A stretch of 64,000 nucleotides of DNA, taken from positions 141,872 through 205,871 of the forward strand of contig NZ_JAKLWS010000006.1 in the NCBI RefSeq assembly GCF_022012475.1. Direction: 5' to 3'. Origin of the DNA: Rhodohalobacter sulfatireducens (GTDB taxonomy: Bacteria > Bacteroidota > Rhodothermia > Balneolales > Balneolaceae). This document shows, piece after piece, positions 37,575 to 45,672 of the stretch (positions within the stretch are counted from its first letter, which is position 1; every line of letters starts with the position of its first letter). The position numbers and the translations under genes are program-made. The notes beneath the pieces were generated by a model that had not been told where the DNA came from, ran no database searches, and was given only the letters and a program-made list of their open reading frames with translations.

Positions 37575-38231
37575 ATGGCCGAAAATAAACAGATTTATAT
37601 AGTCGACGATCACCCTTTAATGAGAAAAGGACTTGCAATGACCATTGATAAAGAGATGGGATTTGAAGTCTGCGGCCAGGCCGAAAGTGCAGAAAAAGCT
37701 TTAACAGAGATTATTGACTTAAAGCCCGACGTAGCAGTGGTGGACATTTCACTTCCCGGTATGAATGGAATTGAGCTGATCAAAAATGTTCTGCACCAGG
37801 CACCCGATTTAAAAATACTGGTTGTCTCCCGGCATGACGAAGAGTTATATGCAGAACGTGCTATTCGAGCAGGTGCCAAAGGGTATCTGATGAAACTTGA
37901 AGCTGCCGAGGTTATGATCTCCGCAATTCGCCAAATTCTCAAAGGTGGTATCTACCTGAGTGATAATATCGGCACAAAATTGATTATGAAAATGGCTTCC
38001 GGAAACTCCGCTAAAAGTGATAATCCGCTTGATCTGCTCAGCGACCGGGAACTGGAAGTTTTTGAACTAACCGGTAAGGGATTGTCTACCAAAGAGATTG
38101 GAAAAAAACTGCATATCTCTGTAAAAACAGTAGAATCTCACCGGGCTAATATTAAAGATAAACTGCAGGTTGATACTGCAAACGAATTGATGCGTCACGC
38201 TGTTAAATGGGTTGAAGAGACAGCCAAATAG
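37575..38231 (+). CDS. NarL/FixJ family response regulator
   Basis: 218 residues. The receiver domain (IYIVDDHPLMRKG, with the acceptor Asp in VAVVDISLPGMNG at about 57 and the late Lys in KGYLMK) is followed by a LuxR-type winged helix: LSDRELEVFELTGKGLSTKEIGKKLHISVKTVESHRANIKDKL (about 155-197). The kinase lies 20 nt upstream, so this is a two-component pair. The intergenic region downstream (38296-38330) carries a GC-rich palindrome fitting NarL-type binding, which suggests regulation of the adjacent outer-membrane gene and of the sulfur operon. Confidence 0.92.
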   Translation: MAENKQIYIVDDHPLMRKGLAMTIDKEMGFEVCGQAESAEKALTEIIDLKPDVAVVDISLPGMNGIELIKNVLHQAPDLKILVVSRHDEELYAERAIRAGAKGYLMKLEAAEVMISAIRQILKGGIYLSDNIGTKLIMKMASGNSAKSDNPLDLLSDRELEVFELTGKGLSTKEIGKKLHISVKTVESHRANIKDKLQVDTANELMRHAVKWVEETAK

Positions 38232-38295
38232 TAATGTTATGCTTATAATTACCGATTATTTACCAACACAAGTGCTCTCTTCTTTTCACATCTTT

Positions 38296-38330
38296 TAGGG
38301 GAAACCCCTACGGATATGGGGAATATCCTT
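38296..38330. promoter_or_regulatory. Tandem TAGGG/CCCTA palindromes upstream of the outer-membrane gene
   Basis: TAGGG-GAAAC-CCCTA (38296-38310) followed by a weaker TGGGG-AATAT-CCTTA. The first shares its layout with 15930-15944. It lies 64 nt downstream of the NarL-type regulator gene and 152 nt upstream of the barrel gene start. Confidence 0.5.
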
Positions 38331-38461
38331 ACTATCTAATCAGATTAAGTCCCCTAACTCTTAATACCCTTTCTAACCATATTTGTATCGTCATCAAGAA
38401 ACAAAAGATGACAACCGAGTAACGGTTAAACAGATGAAAAAGATCATCTTCAACAATAATA

Positions 38462-39751
38462 ATGACTAAAAAAATTATGAAAGCTTTAACAACAACCATA
38501 ACAACATTTATATTCGCTTTACTATTTGTGAACATGGGTCTACAGGCTCAGGATTCAAGAGATCTTCAATACTATGTAGCTCCTGATCAAACAGGACTGA
38601 ATGAATTTGAAGCTCCATTCACTACAGATATTGATTTCGACGGAGTTAACATTCGACTTGGTGGTTCCAACACCTTGCAGTTCCAGGGAATCAACCACGA
38701 CAATGATGCCGGTGACCTCGCCGAATTGGAATCAAATTTCAACCTTGCCACTTCCAACCTCGATTTTGATGTGGCTCTTGCACCGGGATTAAGAATGCAC
38801 CTGAGAACCTATCTTTCTTCTCAGCACCATGCCGAAGCTTGGGTAAAAGGTGGATATCTGCAAATCGATACTTTTGATTTTATCGAAGAAGGATTTCTGT
38901 CAGGATTGAGCGATCACGTGCGGGTTAAAGTTGGTCATATGGAAAACAACTACGGCGACACTCACTTCCGACGAAGTGACAACGGTGCAACGATCCACAA
39001 CCCTTTTGTTGGTAACTACATTATGGATTCGTTCACAACAGAAGTTGGTGGAGAAGTGTATCTTTATAATGGCCCTATTTTCGGTATGATCGGCTTGACC
39101 AATGGTAAATTGAATCAAAGCACAGTTGAAGGCCCAATTAAAGCAAAACCTTCCTTCCTCGCTAAAGTTGGTTACGACAGCCAGATAAATGACAATGTTC
39201 GTGTTCGATTAACAGGATCTCTATTCAGAGTTTCCCAAAATGGATCCATTTATCTCTACTCAGGTGACCGTGCCGGGTCAAGATATTATAACGTTATTAC
39301 TCCTGGCAACTTCCGAGCAGGACGATTTTCACCTACCTTTACTCCAGGACGTGGTTCAGAACCGGCAGCCGGTGAAATGACCTCGATTATGATAAACCCA
39401 TTCGTAAAAATTGGTGGCCTTGAATTCTTTGGTGTCTTTGAAAACGTATCCGGACAGATTGAAACCGAATCAAGTTCACGATCTTTTACCCAACTGGGTG
39501 CTGAACTCCTCTACAGATTTGGAGCCACAGAAGATTTTTACATCGGCGGACGTTATAATGCCGTATCAGGTGAGCACATTAGCGATGGTGACATCGACAT
39601 CACCCGAGTAAATATTGGCGGTGGATGGTTCTTAACCAAGAACGTATTGACCAAACTTGAGTACGTAACTCAATCCTACGATAACTTCTCAGGGCCATAT
39701 GCTGGAGCCGAATTCAGTGGAATTAATATTGAAGCTGTTGTAAGTTTCTAA
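38462..39751 (+). CDS. Outer-membrane beta-barrel (porin-like) protein
   Basis: 429 residues with a signal peptide ending in LQAQ (about residues 1-29; an in-frame Met at residue 6 is an alternative start). The mature protein is rich in alternating hydrophobic and polar strands with aromatic girdles (for example FRAGRFSPTFTPG and VRVRLTGSLFRVSQNGSIYLYSG) and ends in a hydrophobic residue (VVSF), as outer-membrane barrels do. I do not recognise a specific porin family. It lies downstream of the two-component system and the NreC-like sites, and upstream of the YceI genes, with a terminator after it. Confidence 0.8.
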   Translation: MTKKIMKALTTTITTFIFALLFVNMGLQAQDSRDLQYYVAPDQTGLNEFEAPFTTDIDFDGVNIRLGGSNTLQFQGINHDNDAGDLAELESNFNLATSNLDFDVALAPGLRMHLRTYLSSQHHAEAWVKGGYLQIDTFDFIEEGFLSGLSDHVRVKVGHMENNYGDTHFRRSDNGATIHNPFVGNYIMDSFTTEVGGEVYLYNGPIFGMIGLTNGKLNQSTVEGPIKAKPSFLAKVGYDSQINDNVRVRLTGSLFRVSQNGSIYLYSGDRAGSRYYNVITPGNFRAGRFSPTFTPGRGSEPAAGEMTSIMINPFVKIGGLEFFGVFENVSGQIETESSSRSFTQLGAELLYRFGATEDFYIGGRYNAVSGEHISDGDIDITRVNIGGGWFLTKNVLTKLEYVTQSYDNFSGPYAGAEFSGINIEAVVSF

Positions 39752-39782
39752 ATTGAAAAAGAACTAAATAAACTTAACCCCA

Positions 39783-39815
39783 AACAGGGCTGCTTTAAAA
39801 GTAGCCCTGTTATCT
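39783..39815 (+). terminator. Terminator after the outer-membrane gene
   Basis: Stem AACAGGGCT / AGCCCTGTT (39783-39791 and 39803-39811) with an 11-nt loop, then a T-containing tail. It may only partly stop readthrough, since YceI starts 20 nt later. Confidence 0.75.
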
Positions 39816-39830
39816 TAAATTTTTAAACTC

Positions 39831-40436
39831 ATGCTTACTCAACGAATAATATCCGTTTTAGCACTCCTCTTTTTTATAGCAGGACCCGCATTAGGACAAA
39901 GTTTGACCCTTAATACACAAGGTGCTCAAGAGATGCACATTTATGGTGATTCCAACATTAAAAAATGGGATGCTGCCGTAAATCAAGTAAGTGGTTCATT
40001 GACATTACAAAATATTGAAAACTTAACTGCTGAAAATTTAACTGCAGAGAACTTTCAAAGTTTAACTCTAACAATACCTGTTGAGCAGATTGAATCTGAA
40101 TCTGGTGGATTAACCAGTAATATTCATAAATACTTAAAAGGAGATGACTATCCGAATATCACTTTCCAGTTGAATAACGTTACAGACATAACTGAACAGA
40201 ACGGCTCACTATTGATTACTGCATCAGGAGTGGTAAATGCTGCAGGTTCAGACAACCCAGTGGAAATGCAAGTAACTGCAGATTTAACGGATGGTGGAAT
40301 TCAATTTTCAGGGGCTCAGGAACTACTGATGACTAATTTTAATATCGATCCACCCACTGCTGTATTTGGAACCATCCGTTCTAAAGACGAATTTAGAGTA
40401 GAATTTAACGTAAACTTTGGCCAAGAAGGTGTATAA
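39831..40436 (+). CDS. YceI family lipocalin-like protein, exported (copy 1)
   Basis: 201 residues. A Sec signal (RIISVLALLFFIAGPALGQ) precedes a YceI-type lipocalin barrel; YceI proteins bind isoprenoids such as polyprenyl pyrophosphate or quinones in the periplasm. Family hallmarks are the IHKYLKGDDYPNITFQLN phrase at about 100-117, the later TMTVTADL-like strand, and the end region NFNIDPPTAVFGTIRSKDEF at about 170-189. The coding sequence contains a short tandem repeat of ENLTAEN-type codons at about residues 62-78. It is the first of two YceI genes, 7 nt apart. Confidence 0.85.
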   Translation: MLTQRIISVLALLFFIAGPALGQSLTLNTQGAQEMHIYGDSNIKKWDAAVNQVSGSLTLQNIENLTAENLTAENFQSLTLTIPVEQIESESGGLTSNIHKYLKGDDYPNITFQLNNVTDITEQNGSLLITASGVVNAAGSDNPVEMQVTADLTDGGIQFSGAQELLMTNFNIDPPTAVFGTIRSKDEFRVEFNVNFGQEGV

Positions 40437-40443
40437 TTAGAAT

Positions 40444-41082
40444 ATGAAAAACTTCCTATCCATAACATTTATTAAATACTTACTTCTTGTCAGTTTTTTA
40501 CTGGCTGGTGTGGGGGAAGTTTTTTCATTTCAATCGACGTTTGTACCGCTAAGTGAAAGCAGGTTGTGGATTGAGGGTAGTTCCAATGTAAATGAATTTG
40601 AATGCCAGGCTGAAGAATATGATGGCGAAGCAACAATTCCACAAGAGGAAGACCCATTGGAAAATGTTGCACCTGTAGAAAACCAAATATTATCGATAAA
40701 GGTAGATATTCAGGTTGACAGTATAGAATGCGGTAAACGAAAAATGAACCAGGATCTGCAAAAAGCACTACAAGCAGAAAAATATCCTCAGATCAGTTTC
40801 CTGTATCAAAGTGCTGAGTTGTTAAGCGAACCGGAGAACCCGGACGATGGATTTCAACTTGAGGTTCAAGGATTGTTAACCATAGCAGGTACCACAAAGG
40901 AAATTAAATTTACGACGGAAGCGTACTATATAAATTCGGGAAGTGTACGTGCACGGGGTGGTACTACAATTAATATGACTGACTTTGGCGTTGAACCTCC
41001 CACTGCTTTGATGGGATTAATTCGGGCTAACGAGGAACTCACCGTTAATTTTGATCTGATTGCCAAACCCAGAAATATATAG
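40444..41082 (+). CDS. YceI family lipocalin-like protein, exported (copy 2)
   Basis: 212 residues with a signal peptide (KYLLLVSFLLAGVGEVFSF) and the same YceI fold: KMNQDLQKALQAEKYPQISFLYQ at about 100-122, a strand LLTIAGTTKEIKFT and the end NMTDFGVEPPTALMGLIRANEELTVNFDL. It is distantly related to copy 1 and is not a recent tandem duplicate by sequence. It is followed 10 nt downstream by the nitroreductase-like gene, forming an operon. Ligand is unknown; a quinone or isoprenoid is plausible. Confidence 0.85.
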   Translation: MKNFLSITFIKYLLLVSFLLAGVGEVFSFQSTFVPLSESRLWIEGSSNVNEFECQAEEYDGEATIPQEEDPLENVAPVENQILSIKVDIQVDSIECGKRKMNQDLQKALQAEKYPQISFLYQSAELLSEPENPDDGFQLEVQGLLTIAGTTKEIKFTTEAYYINSGSVRARGGTTINMTDFGVEPPTALMGLIRANEELTVNFDLIAKPRNI

Positions 41083-41092
41083 AGTAAGAGAG

Positions 41093-41764
41093 ATGTTAAA
41101 AAAATGGATCGATGAGATTCGTAAACAATCGGATCTCTATAAGTCAAACTGTTGGAAATATCACATATCGGGAAATGTAATTGAACTTTCCATTTTGCCA
41201 GATTACATGAAACAGAAGAAAACCTATCGATGTTCCGTGATTTCTGTAGGCCAGGTACTAAAAGCTCTATCGAAAAAGATCGAAAAAGAAAATCTAAACT
41301 TTCATATTCAAAGTTTTTCAAATCTTGAAAATCCGGAAATTGTAGCAACAATTCGAACGGATGAAAAAAATGAATTTACCGGTAATTCCAGTCTCAAAGA
41401 AAAAAGTTACGACTCGAAGCAGGATGTAGCTTCATTGACTCAAACAATTGCGAAGAAATATAAACTTGAAGTTCAAGAGGTGGAAGCTACTTCACAATTG
41501 AATTTGGAGGAAATATCAACTGAGAACTATCCAAGATGGATAGCTGTTTATTCCACCTTCAACAATCCGTTTACGTGGTTGAATATTGGCTATTTTAAAG
41601 AATCTCTTCGAAATGAGTTTGCAGGTCTCCCATCATCACAAAAATCCTGTTTTTTAGATTTTTGTGATGCTAAGGCAAATGAATTCCCAAGCTTGAAGAT
41701 TCCCGAAAGTAAATATGTCCAGTTACTGATAGGTATTCAGCCGATAAGTGTATCTGTCGAATAA
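41093..41764 (+). CDS. Putative Acg-like nitroreductase-fold protein
   Basis: 223 residues from the ATG at 41093, chosen because a good purine-rich ribosome site (AAGAGAG) precedes it and because a longer frame would overlap the YceI copy. The segment CWKYHISGNVIELSILPDYMKQKKTYRCSVISVGQVLKALSKKI (residues about 17-60) matches the layout of the Rv3131/Acg-type nitroreductase N-terminus, in which a PW-like motif precedes a conserved I-S-x-G. The FMN-binding hallmarks of nitroreductases are weak, so the call is tentative. Acg-type proteins are induced by low oxygen in mycobacteria, which fits the neighbouring kinase. Confidence 0.5.
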   Translation: MLKKWIDEIRKQSDLYKSNCWKYHISGNVIELSILPDYMKQKKTYRCSVISVGQVLKALSKKIEKENLNFHIQSFSNLENPEIVATIRTDEKNEFTGNSSLKEKSYDSKQDVASLTQTIAKKYKLEVQEVEATSQLNLEEISTENYPRWIAVYSTFNNPFTWLNIGYFKESLRNEFAGLPSSQKSCFLDFCDAKANEFPSLKIPESKYVQLLIGIQPISVSVE

Positions 41765-41770
41765 ACCTCG

Positions 41771-42217
41771 CTATTTTTTTTCAACTGTTGAAATAATTTC
41801 CACATCATTCAACATTGTTTTATGAACCGGACATTTTTTAGAGATTTCAAGTAGCCGGTTCAATTGCTCTTCGCTTAAATCTCCCTTCACTATCAAGTCT
41901 TTTTCAATTTTATCAATGCGGGCTTTGGGGTCGTCACAATCTTCACAATCCTCAGCATGAGCTTTATGGTGCCGCATTTCAACATAAATATCTTCAACCG
42001 GCCACTCTTTTCTGTCGGCATACATCTTTAACGTTATGACAGTACAAGAACCAAGCGACATTAAAAGATAGTCATACGGATCCGGCCCCTCATCTTTGCC
42101 GCCAACATGTTCCGGTTCATCGGCAATTAACTCATGCTTACCGGCTGTCATAACTGTTTTATAGTTCTCTTCTCCTAAATGAAAATGAACAATTTTCTTC
42201 TTGTCTGAATCTGACAT
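41771..42217 (-). CDS. OsmC/Ohr family protein
   Basis: 148 residues of the OsmC fold, thiol-dependent peroxidases that reduce organic hydroperoxides. The hallmark cysteines are both visible: the peroxidatic one in LMSLGSCTVITLKMYADRKEWP (about 46-67) and the resolving one in KKCPVHKTML (about 128-137). The EDCEDCDDP insert at about 86-94 with extra Cys is unusual. It converges with the nitroreductase-like gene (6-nt gap) and has a clean upstream region. A role in peroxide stress fits the redox-themed neighbourhood. Confidence 0.88.
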   Translation of the reverse strand: MSDSDKKKIVHFHLGEENYKTVMTAGKHELIADEPEHVGGKDEGPDPYDYLLMSLGSCTVITLKMYADRKEWPVEDIYVEMRHHKAHAEDCEDCDDPKARIDKIEKDLIVKGDLSEEQLNRLLEISKKCPVHKTMLNDVEIISTVEKK

Positions 42218-42970
42218 ATTAAATTTTGTTTATTACTGTTGATGTCGTTTGGCAATAATACAATTTAATTTTGAATTGGATATAACGATAGATTCAAATC
42301 ACGTACAATTATACTTAATGACGCCTCTTCGGTTAAGAGAGGGCTTTGCAGAAACAAAGATTTATTTTTCCCAAGTAGTCGGGATCGTACCTCCTCATTG
42401 TCCCGAGGGATCCCTTTGGGGCGCTCAAACTGACGTACTATTGAGCGCAGTGGAGCAGCCTGCCCCGAACCGTCGGGGAAGTCGAAATACCCCCAGTATT
42501 TCAAAGCCCTCTAAGACTTATCCTAGGAACTTTTTTTCTCCCATCGGGATTCCTGCGGGGGAAGGAGGCAATGGGGGTATAACCAGAACGTGATATTGAG
42601 AATTTTTCCAGATATCCGACCCAATCAATGTTCACAAGGCCATCCCCCTTTTCCCAGAACAGCTTTCGGGATCGCTTTTCGCTAAAGCGTTCAAAAAATG
42701 AGTCCATTCCCAACTGGTCAAGTGTGAAGTGAAAAGTCAGTTGTTCCCCTTTGCCATTGCCAAAAACTTAGATCAAGTGCAGAATTGTCTTGTAGATGAC
42801 AGAATAGTTCTTCCAGAAAGCCAAACTCTTCATTATTCAAATGATCCTTTCAAATACCGGTTGAGGTATCACTAGAAACGATTTCTTAACAATCTGGTCA
42901 TCAAAAGCTAACAATTGGAACATCCTCAAATAACATTCGATGGTTTTATTCTAAATAAACATCATCTACC
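42218..42970. other. Long intergenic region with GC-rich palindromes and possible gene remnant
   Basis: No credible intact gene. The left part (about 42340-42570) has several palindromes: GCGCTCAA / TTGAGCGC (42421-42428 and 42441-42448), CCCCGA / TCGGGG (42463-42468 and 42473-42478), and several TCCCGA/TCGGGA words like those in the tRNA-Pro pseudogene. On the minus strand around 42580-42880, short stretches with protein-like composition occur in two frames with intervening stops, which could be a decayed gene. I cannot name it. Confidence 0.5.
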
Positions 42971-43786
42971 ATGATAAAAAGACCGATCGACATTGTTGTC
43001 CTATCAGACATACATCTTGGAACCGTTGGTTGCCATGCACTTGAACTGCTTCAATACCTGAACTCCATCGATCCAAAAATCATGATTTTAAACGGTGATT
43101 TTGTGGATGTGTGGAATTTCAGAAAGTATTACTGGCCGGAATCTCACATGATGGTTCTTCGGACGATGTTAACCATGATGACCAACGGTACCGACATATA
43201 CTACCTGACCGGAAATCACGATGAAGTTCTCAGAAAAGTATCCAGCCTGCAACTGGGGCCCCTCTTTATTCGGGATAAGCTGATTCTTGAATTGAACGGA
43301 GAAAAAGTCTGGATTTTCCACGGAGATATTTTTGATATCACCATGAAGCACAGCAAGTGGGTAGCCAAAATTGGTGGGAAAGGCTACGATTTGTTGATTC
43401 TGCTAAACAGGATCATCAACAGAATCACTGAAAAGTTTGGCCGTGGGAAATTGTCGCTCTCCAAGAAGATTAAAAACAGTGTAAAAAAGGCGGTTCGGTT
43501 TATTGAGGATTTTGAAACTACGGCAATTGAACTCGCCATCGACCAGGGATATGACTATGTGATCTGCGGGCATATCCATCAACCCAAAATCAGGGGTTAT
43601 GAAAATGAAAAAGGCTCAGTTATTTACATGAATTCGGGAGATTGGGTAGAGAATCTAACCGCCCTTGAGTTTGATGGAGACGAATGGAGCATGTTCAAAT
43701 TCAGAGAAGAGGATTTTGCCCAGGACGAACGCATCGAAAAGTTGATCCGCTCTCACAAACGTAATTCACAGGTTTATATCAAATGA
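42971..43786 (+). CDS. Metallophosphoesterase, UDP-2,3-diacylglucosamine diphosphatase (LpxH)-like
   Basis: 271-residue calcineurin-like phosphoesterase. The metal-binding motifs are DIVVLSDIHLG (residues 7-17), NGDFVDVWN (about 40-48), TGNHDE (about 78-83) and CGHIHQPKI (about 200-208), and the whole pattern matches LpxH-type enzymes that cleave UDP-2,3-diacylglucosamine in lipid A synthesis. The next gene overlaps by 4 nt and is a glycosyltransferase, so this pair may instead serve another glycolipid. I cannot tell whether it is the true LpxH or an LpxH-like paralogue. Confidence 0.85.
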   Translation: MIKRPIDIVVLSDIHLGTVGCHALELLQYLNSIDPKIMILNGDFVDVWNFRKYYWPESHMMVLRTMLTMMTNGTDIYYLTGNHDEVLRKVSSLQLGPLFIRDKLILELNGEKVWIFHGDIFDITMKHSKWVAKIGGKGYDLLILLNRIINRITEKFGRGKLSLSKKIKNSVKKAVRFIEDFETTAIELAIDQGYDYVICGHIHQPKIRGYENEKGSVIYMNSGDWVENLTALEFDGDEWSMFKFREEDFAQDERIEKLIRSHKRNSQVYIK

Positions 43787-44838
43787 AAATACTTTATGGA
43801 ATACAGGGAACGGGTCATGGTCACATTAGCAGAGCGCGGGAAATTATCCCGATTCTCTCCCAAAAAGCAGATGTGGATGTACTGGTAAGCGGCTATAACT
43901 GTAGCATGAACCTGGAAGATATTGATGTGATTCAGAAAAGGGGAATCAGCCTTACATATGATTCTGAAGGCAGCGTTTCTTACCTGAAAACTGCACTCAA
44001 CCTCAAGCCTATCACATTTGTTCGCGATATCCAGGCCTTAAACGTAAAAGAGTACAACCTAATCGTTTCCGATTTTGAACCGGTGACAGCCTGGGTTTCT
44101 CAACAAAAAAATGTTTTCTCGATTGCACTCAGTCATCAGGCATCATTTGTCTCTGAAAAGTCTCCCCGGCCGGCAAAACGATCTGTGATTGGCGAACAAA
44201 TCTTGAAACATTTTGCACCCTGTACGACACACATTGGTTTTCATTTTAAAATGTACGATTCATTCATCCTACCTCCCATTATCCGCAGAGATGTTCGGTC
44301 GCTCTCTCCAAAAAAAGGTTCTCATGTTACCGTTTACCTGCCTGCTTTTAATCATCAAAAATTACTTCAAAAATTTCTTAGGGTGCCGGAAGTTGAATGG
44401 CACATTTTTTCACCTGCATGCGAGAATTCATATAATGTGATGAATGTGACGGTTAACCCGGTTGGAAACAAAACGTTCCTGGACAGCATGAAAAACAGTT
44501 TTGGGGTGATTACAGGGGCCGGATTTGAAACTTGTGCCGAGGCGATGTTCCTTGGGAAAAAGCTGCTTGCAATACCAATATCTAACCAGTATGAACAGTA
44601 TTGCAACGCAGCAGCCTTGAAAAAAATGGGGGTTCAGACTATTCGAAAAGTGGATGAATCTTTCGTAGACATACTACGGAATTGGGTGGATCAAACTCCC
44701 GCAGTAGAGCTTTCAGAAATTGCCGATACCTCAAAGTTAGTTGATCTGCTCATAAAACTGGGGATAAAACAACAGAGCCCCATTCAATCCGAAGATCTTC
44801 TTGAAAAAGAAGTAAGCAGGCCATTTTTAACAGTTTAG
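43783..44838 (+). CDS. MJ1255/VC2487-type glycosyltransferase
   Basis: 351-residue GT-B-like protein of the MJ1255/VC2487 family, related to MurG/UGT enzymes. It opens with the glycine-rich YGIQGTGHGHISRAREIIP (residues 4-22), has the middle phrase LIVSDFEPVTAWVSQ (about 91-105), and the donor-binding GVITGAGFETCAEAMFLGKKLLAIPI (about 242-267). The biochemical reaction of this family is mostly unassigned. The start overlaps the phosphoesterase stop by 4 nt, so the two probably act in one pathway for a lipid-linked sugar. Confidence 0.82.
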   Translation: MKILYGIQGTGHGHISRAREIIPILSQKADVDVLVSGYNCSMNLEDIDVIQKRGISLTYDSEGSVSYLKTALNLKPITFVRDIQALNVKEYNLIVSDFEPVTAWVSQQKNVFSIALSHQASFVSEKSPRPAKRSVIGEQILKHFAPCTTHIGFHFKMYDSFILPPIIRRDVRSLSPKKGSHVTVYLPAFNHQKLLQKFLRVPEVEWHIFSPACENSYNVMNVTVNPVGNKTFLDSMKNSFGVITGAGFETCAEAMFLGKKLLAIPISNQYEQYCNAAALKKMGVQTIRKVDESFVDILRNWVDQTPAVELSEIADTSKLVDLLIKLGIKQQSPIQSEDLLEKEVSRPFLTV

Positions 44839-44842
44839 CACG

Positions 44843-45364
44843 TTACTCGCCAATTCCCGGCAGATATTTTTCATTAATAATATTCAGGTGATGGAGCTCA
44901 TGGCCGGTGATCACATAACCGGTTGCTCTCACCGTAAATGAGAACTCACTAATTGTGCCTCTTCTGAGAAGCTCTTCTTCCGTGAAATTTGAGAAGAGAG
45001 CAAGAGTTGCTTGTCGGGTGGCATCGTACTGCTCTTGGAGCTGATCTAATGACTGTTCGTTGAAATTTGTCTCTTTCATGTAGAGATCCTGGTCAAATCC
45101 CTGCAGCGGTTTCGACTCTCCCCTGGCAAGGCATAGTGCCCGGTAGTTGAAGATTCTCTCTGTATCAATAATGTGGCCAAAGACCTGTTTTAGGGTCCAT
45201 TTTCCCTCTCCATATCGATACATTGCATCACCATCAGATAACCCTTGAAAAAGATTTTTCATCTCTTGTGCATTAGACCGAAGCTGATCTTCAAGCGGTA
45301 CATTATTACTAAGTTTTATATAGCGTGCATAAAATTCGCCATATTCATTATGTTCGATCTTCAT
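44843..45364 (-). CDS. DinB-like four-helix protein
   Basis: 173 residues of the DinB/YfiT-like metal-binding helical bundle. The conserved histidines lie in LKQVFGHIIDTERIFNYRAL (about 58-77) and ITGHELHHLNIINEKYL (about 151-167), which together form the metal site. Members are used as thiol transferases (bacillithiol- or mycothiol-dependent) or are of unknown role. It is a single gene, convergent with the glycosyltransferase gene. Confidence 0.85.
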   Translation of the reverse strand: MKIEHNEYGEFYARYIKLSNNVPLEDQLRSNAQEMKNLFQGLSDGDAMYRYGEGKWTLKQVFGHIIDTERIFNYRALCLARGESKPLQGFDQDLYMKETNFNEQSLDQLQEQYDATRQATLALFSNFTEEELLRRGTISEFSFTVRATGYVITGHELHHLNIINEKYLPGIGE

Positions 45365-45458
45365 AATATCATTAAGGGTTCATGAATATTAGAGTTCAAA
45401 AGTCAGCGTATGAGTGTATCAATACAGTTTTTAGATAACATGTAAATCTACTCATTGG

Positions 45459-45523
45459 AGTCATCGGATGAGTATATTGAAAGTGGAACGATAGCTAAAG
45501 ACAAATTTACTCATCCGATGACT
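45459..45523. repeat. 16-bp perfect inverted repeat
   Basis: AGTCATCGGATGAGTA (45459-45474) and its exact reverse complement (45508-45523) flank a 33-nt spacer in the 308-nt gap between dinB-like and M16 genes. A separate copy of part of the word (CTACTCATTGGAG) just precedes it. There is no T-tract, and the remaining gap besides this and the terminator shows nothing. Confidence 0.6.
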
Positions 45524-45544
45524 TGTACCTGTTTCAAAATAATA

Positions 45545-45573
45545 AAAAAGGCCCTGATCAACAGAGCCTTTTC
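45545..45573 (-). terminator. Terminator of the M16 peptidase operon
   Basis: AAAAGGC / GCCTTTT stem, extended by CTG / CAG with one mismatch. On the minus strand it is followed by TTTTTTATTATTTT, about 100 nt after the stop codon of the second peptidase gene at 45673. Confidence 0.75.
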
Positions 45574-45672
45574 CCTATCGGTGACTAGATTACCCCTCAT
45601 TACACACCCTTTTCGAGGGCTGGCAAGAGGGGTAGTGCAATGATCAACATTTTATTATCAAAATCACATTTA

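Noticed and set aside
42249..42593. Plus-strand ORF of 114 codons in the palindrome-rich gap
   Set aside because: Its residues are dictated by the GC palindromes, it has no known motifs, and no ribosome site is apparent.
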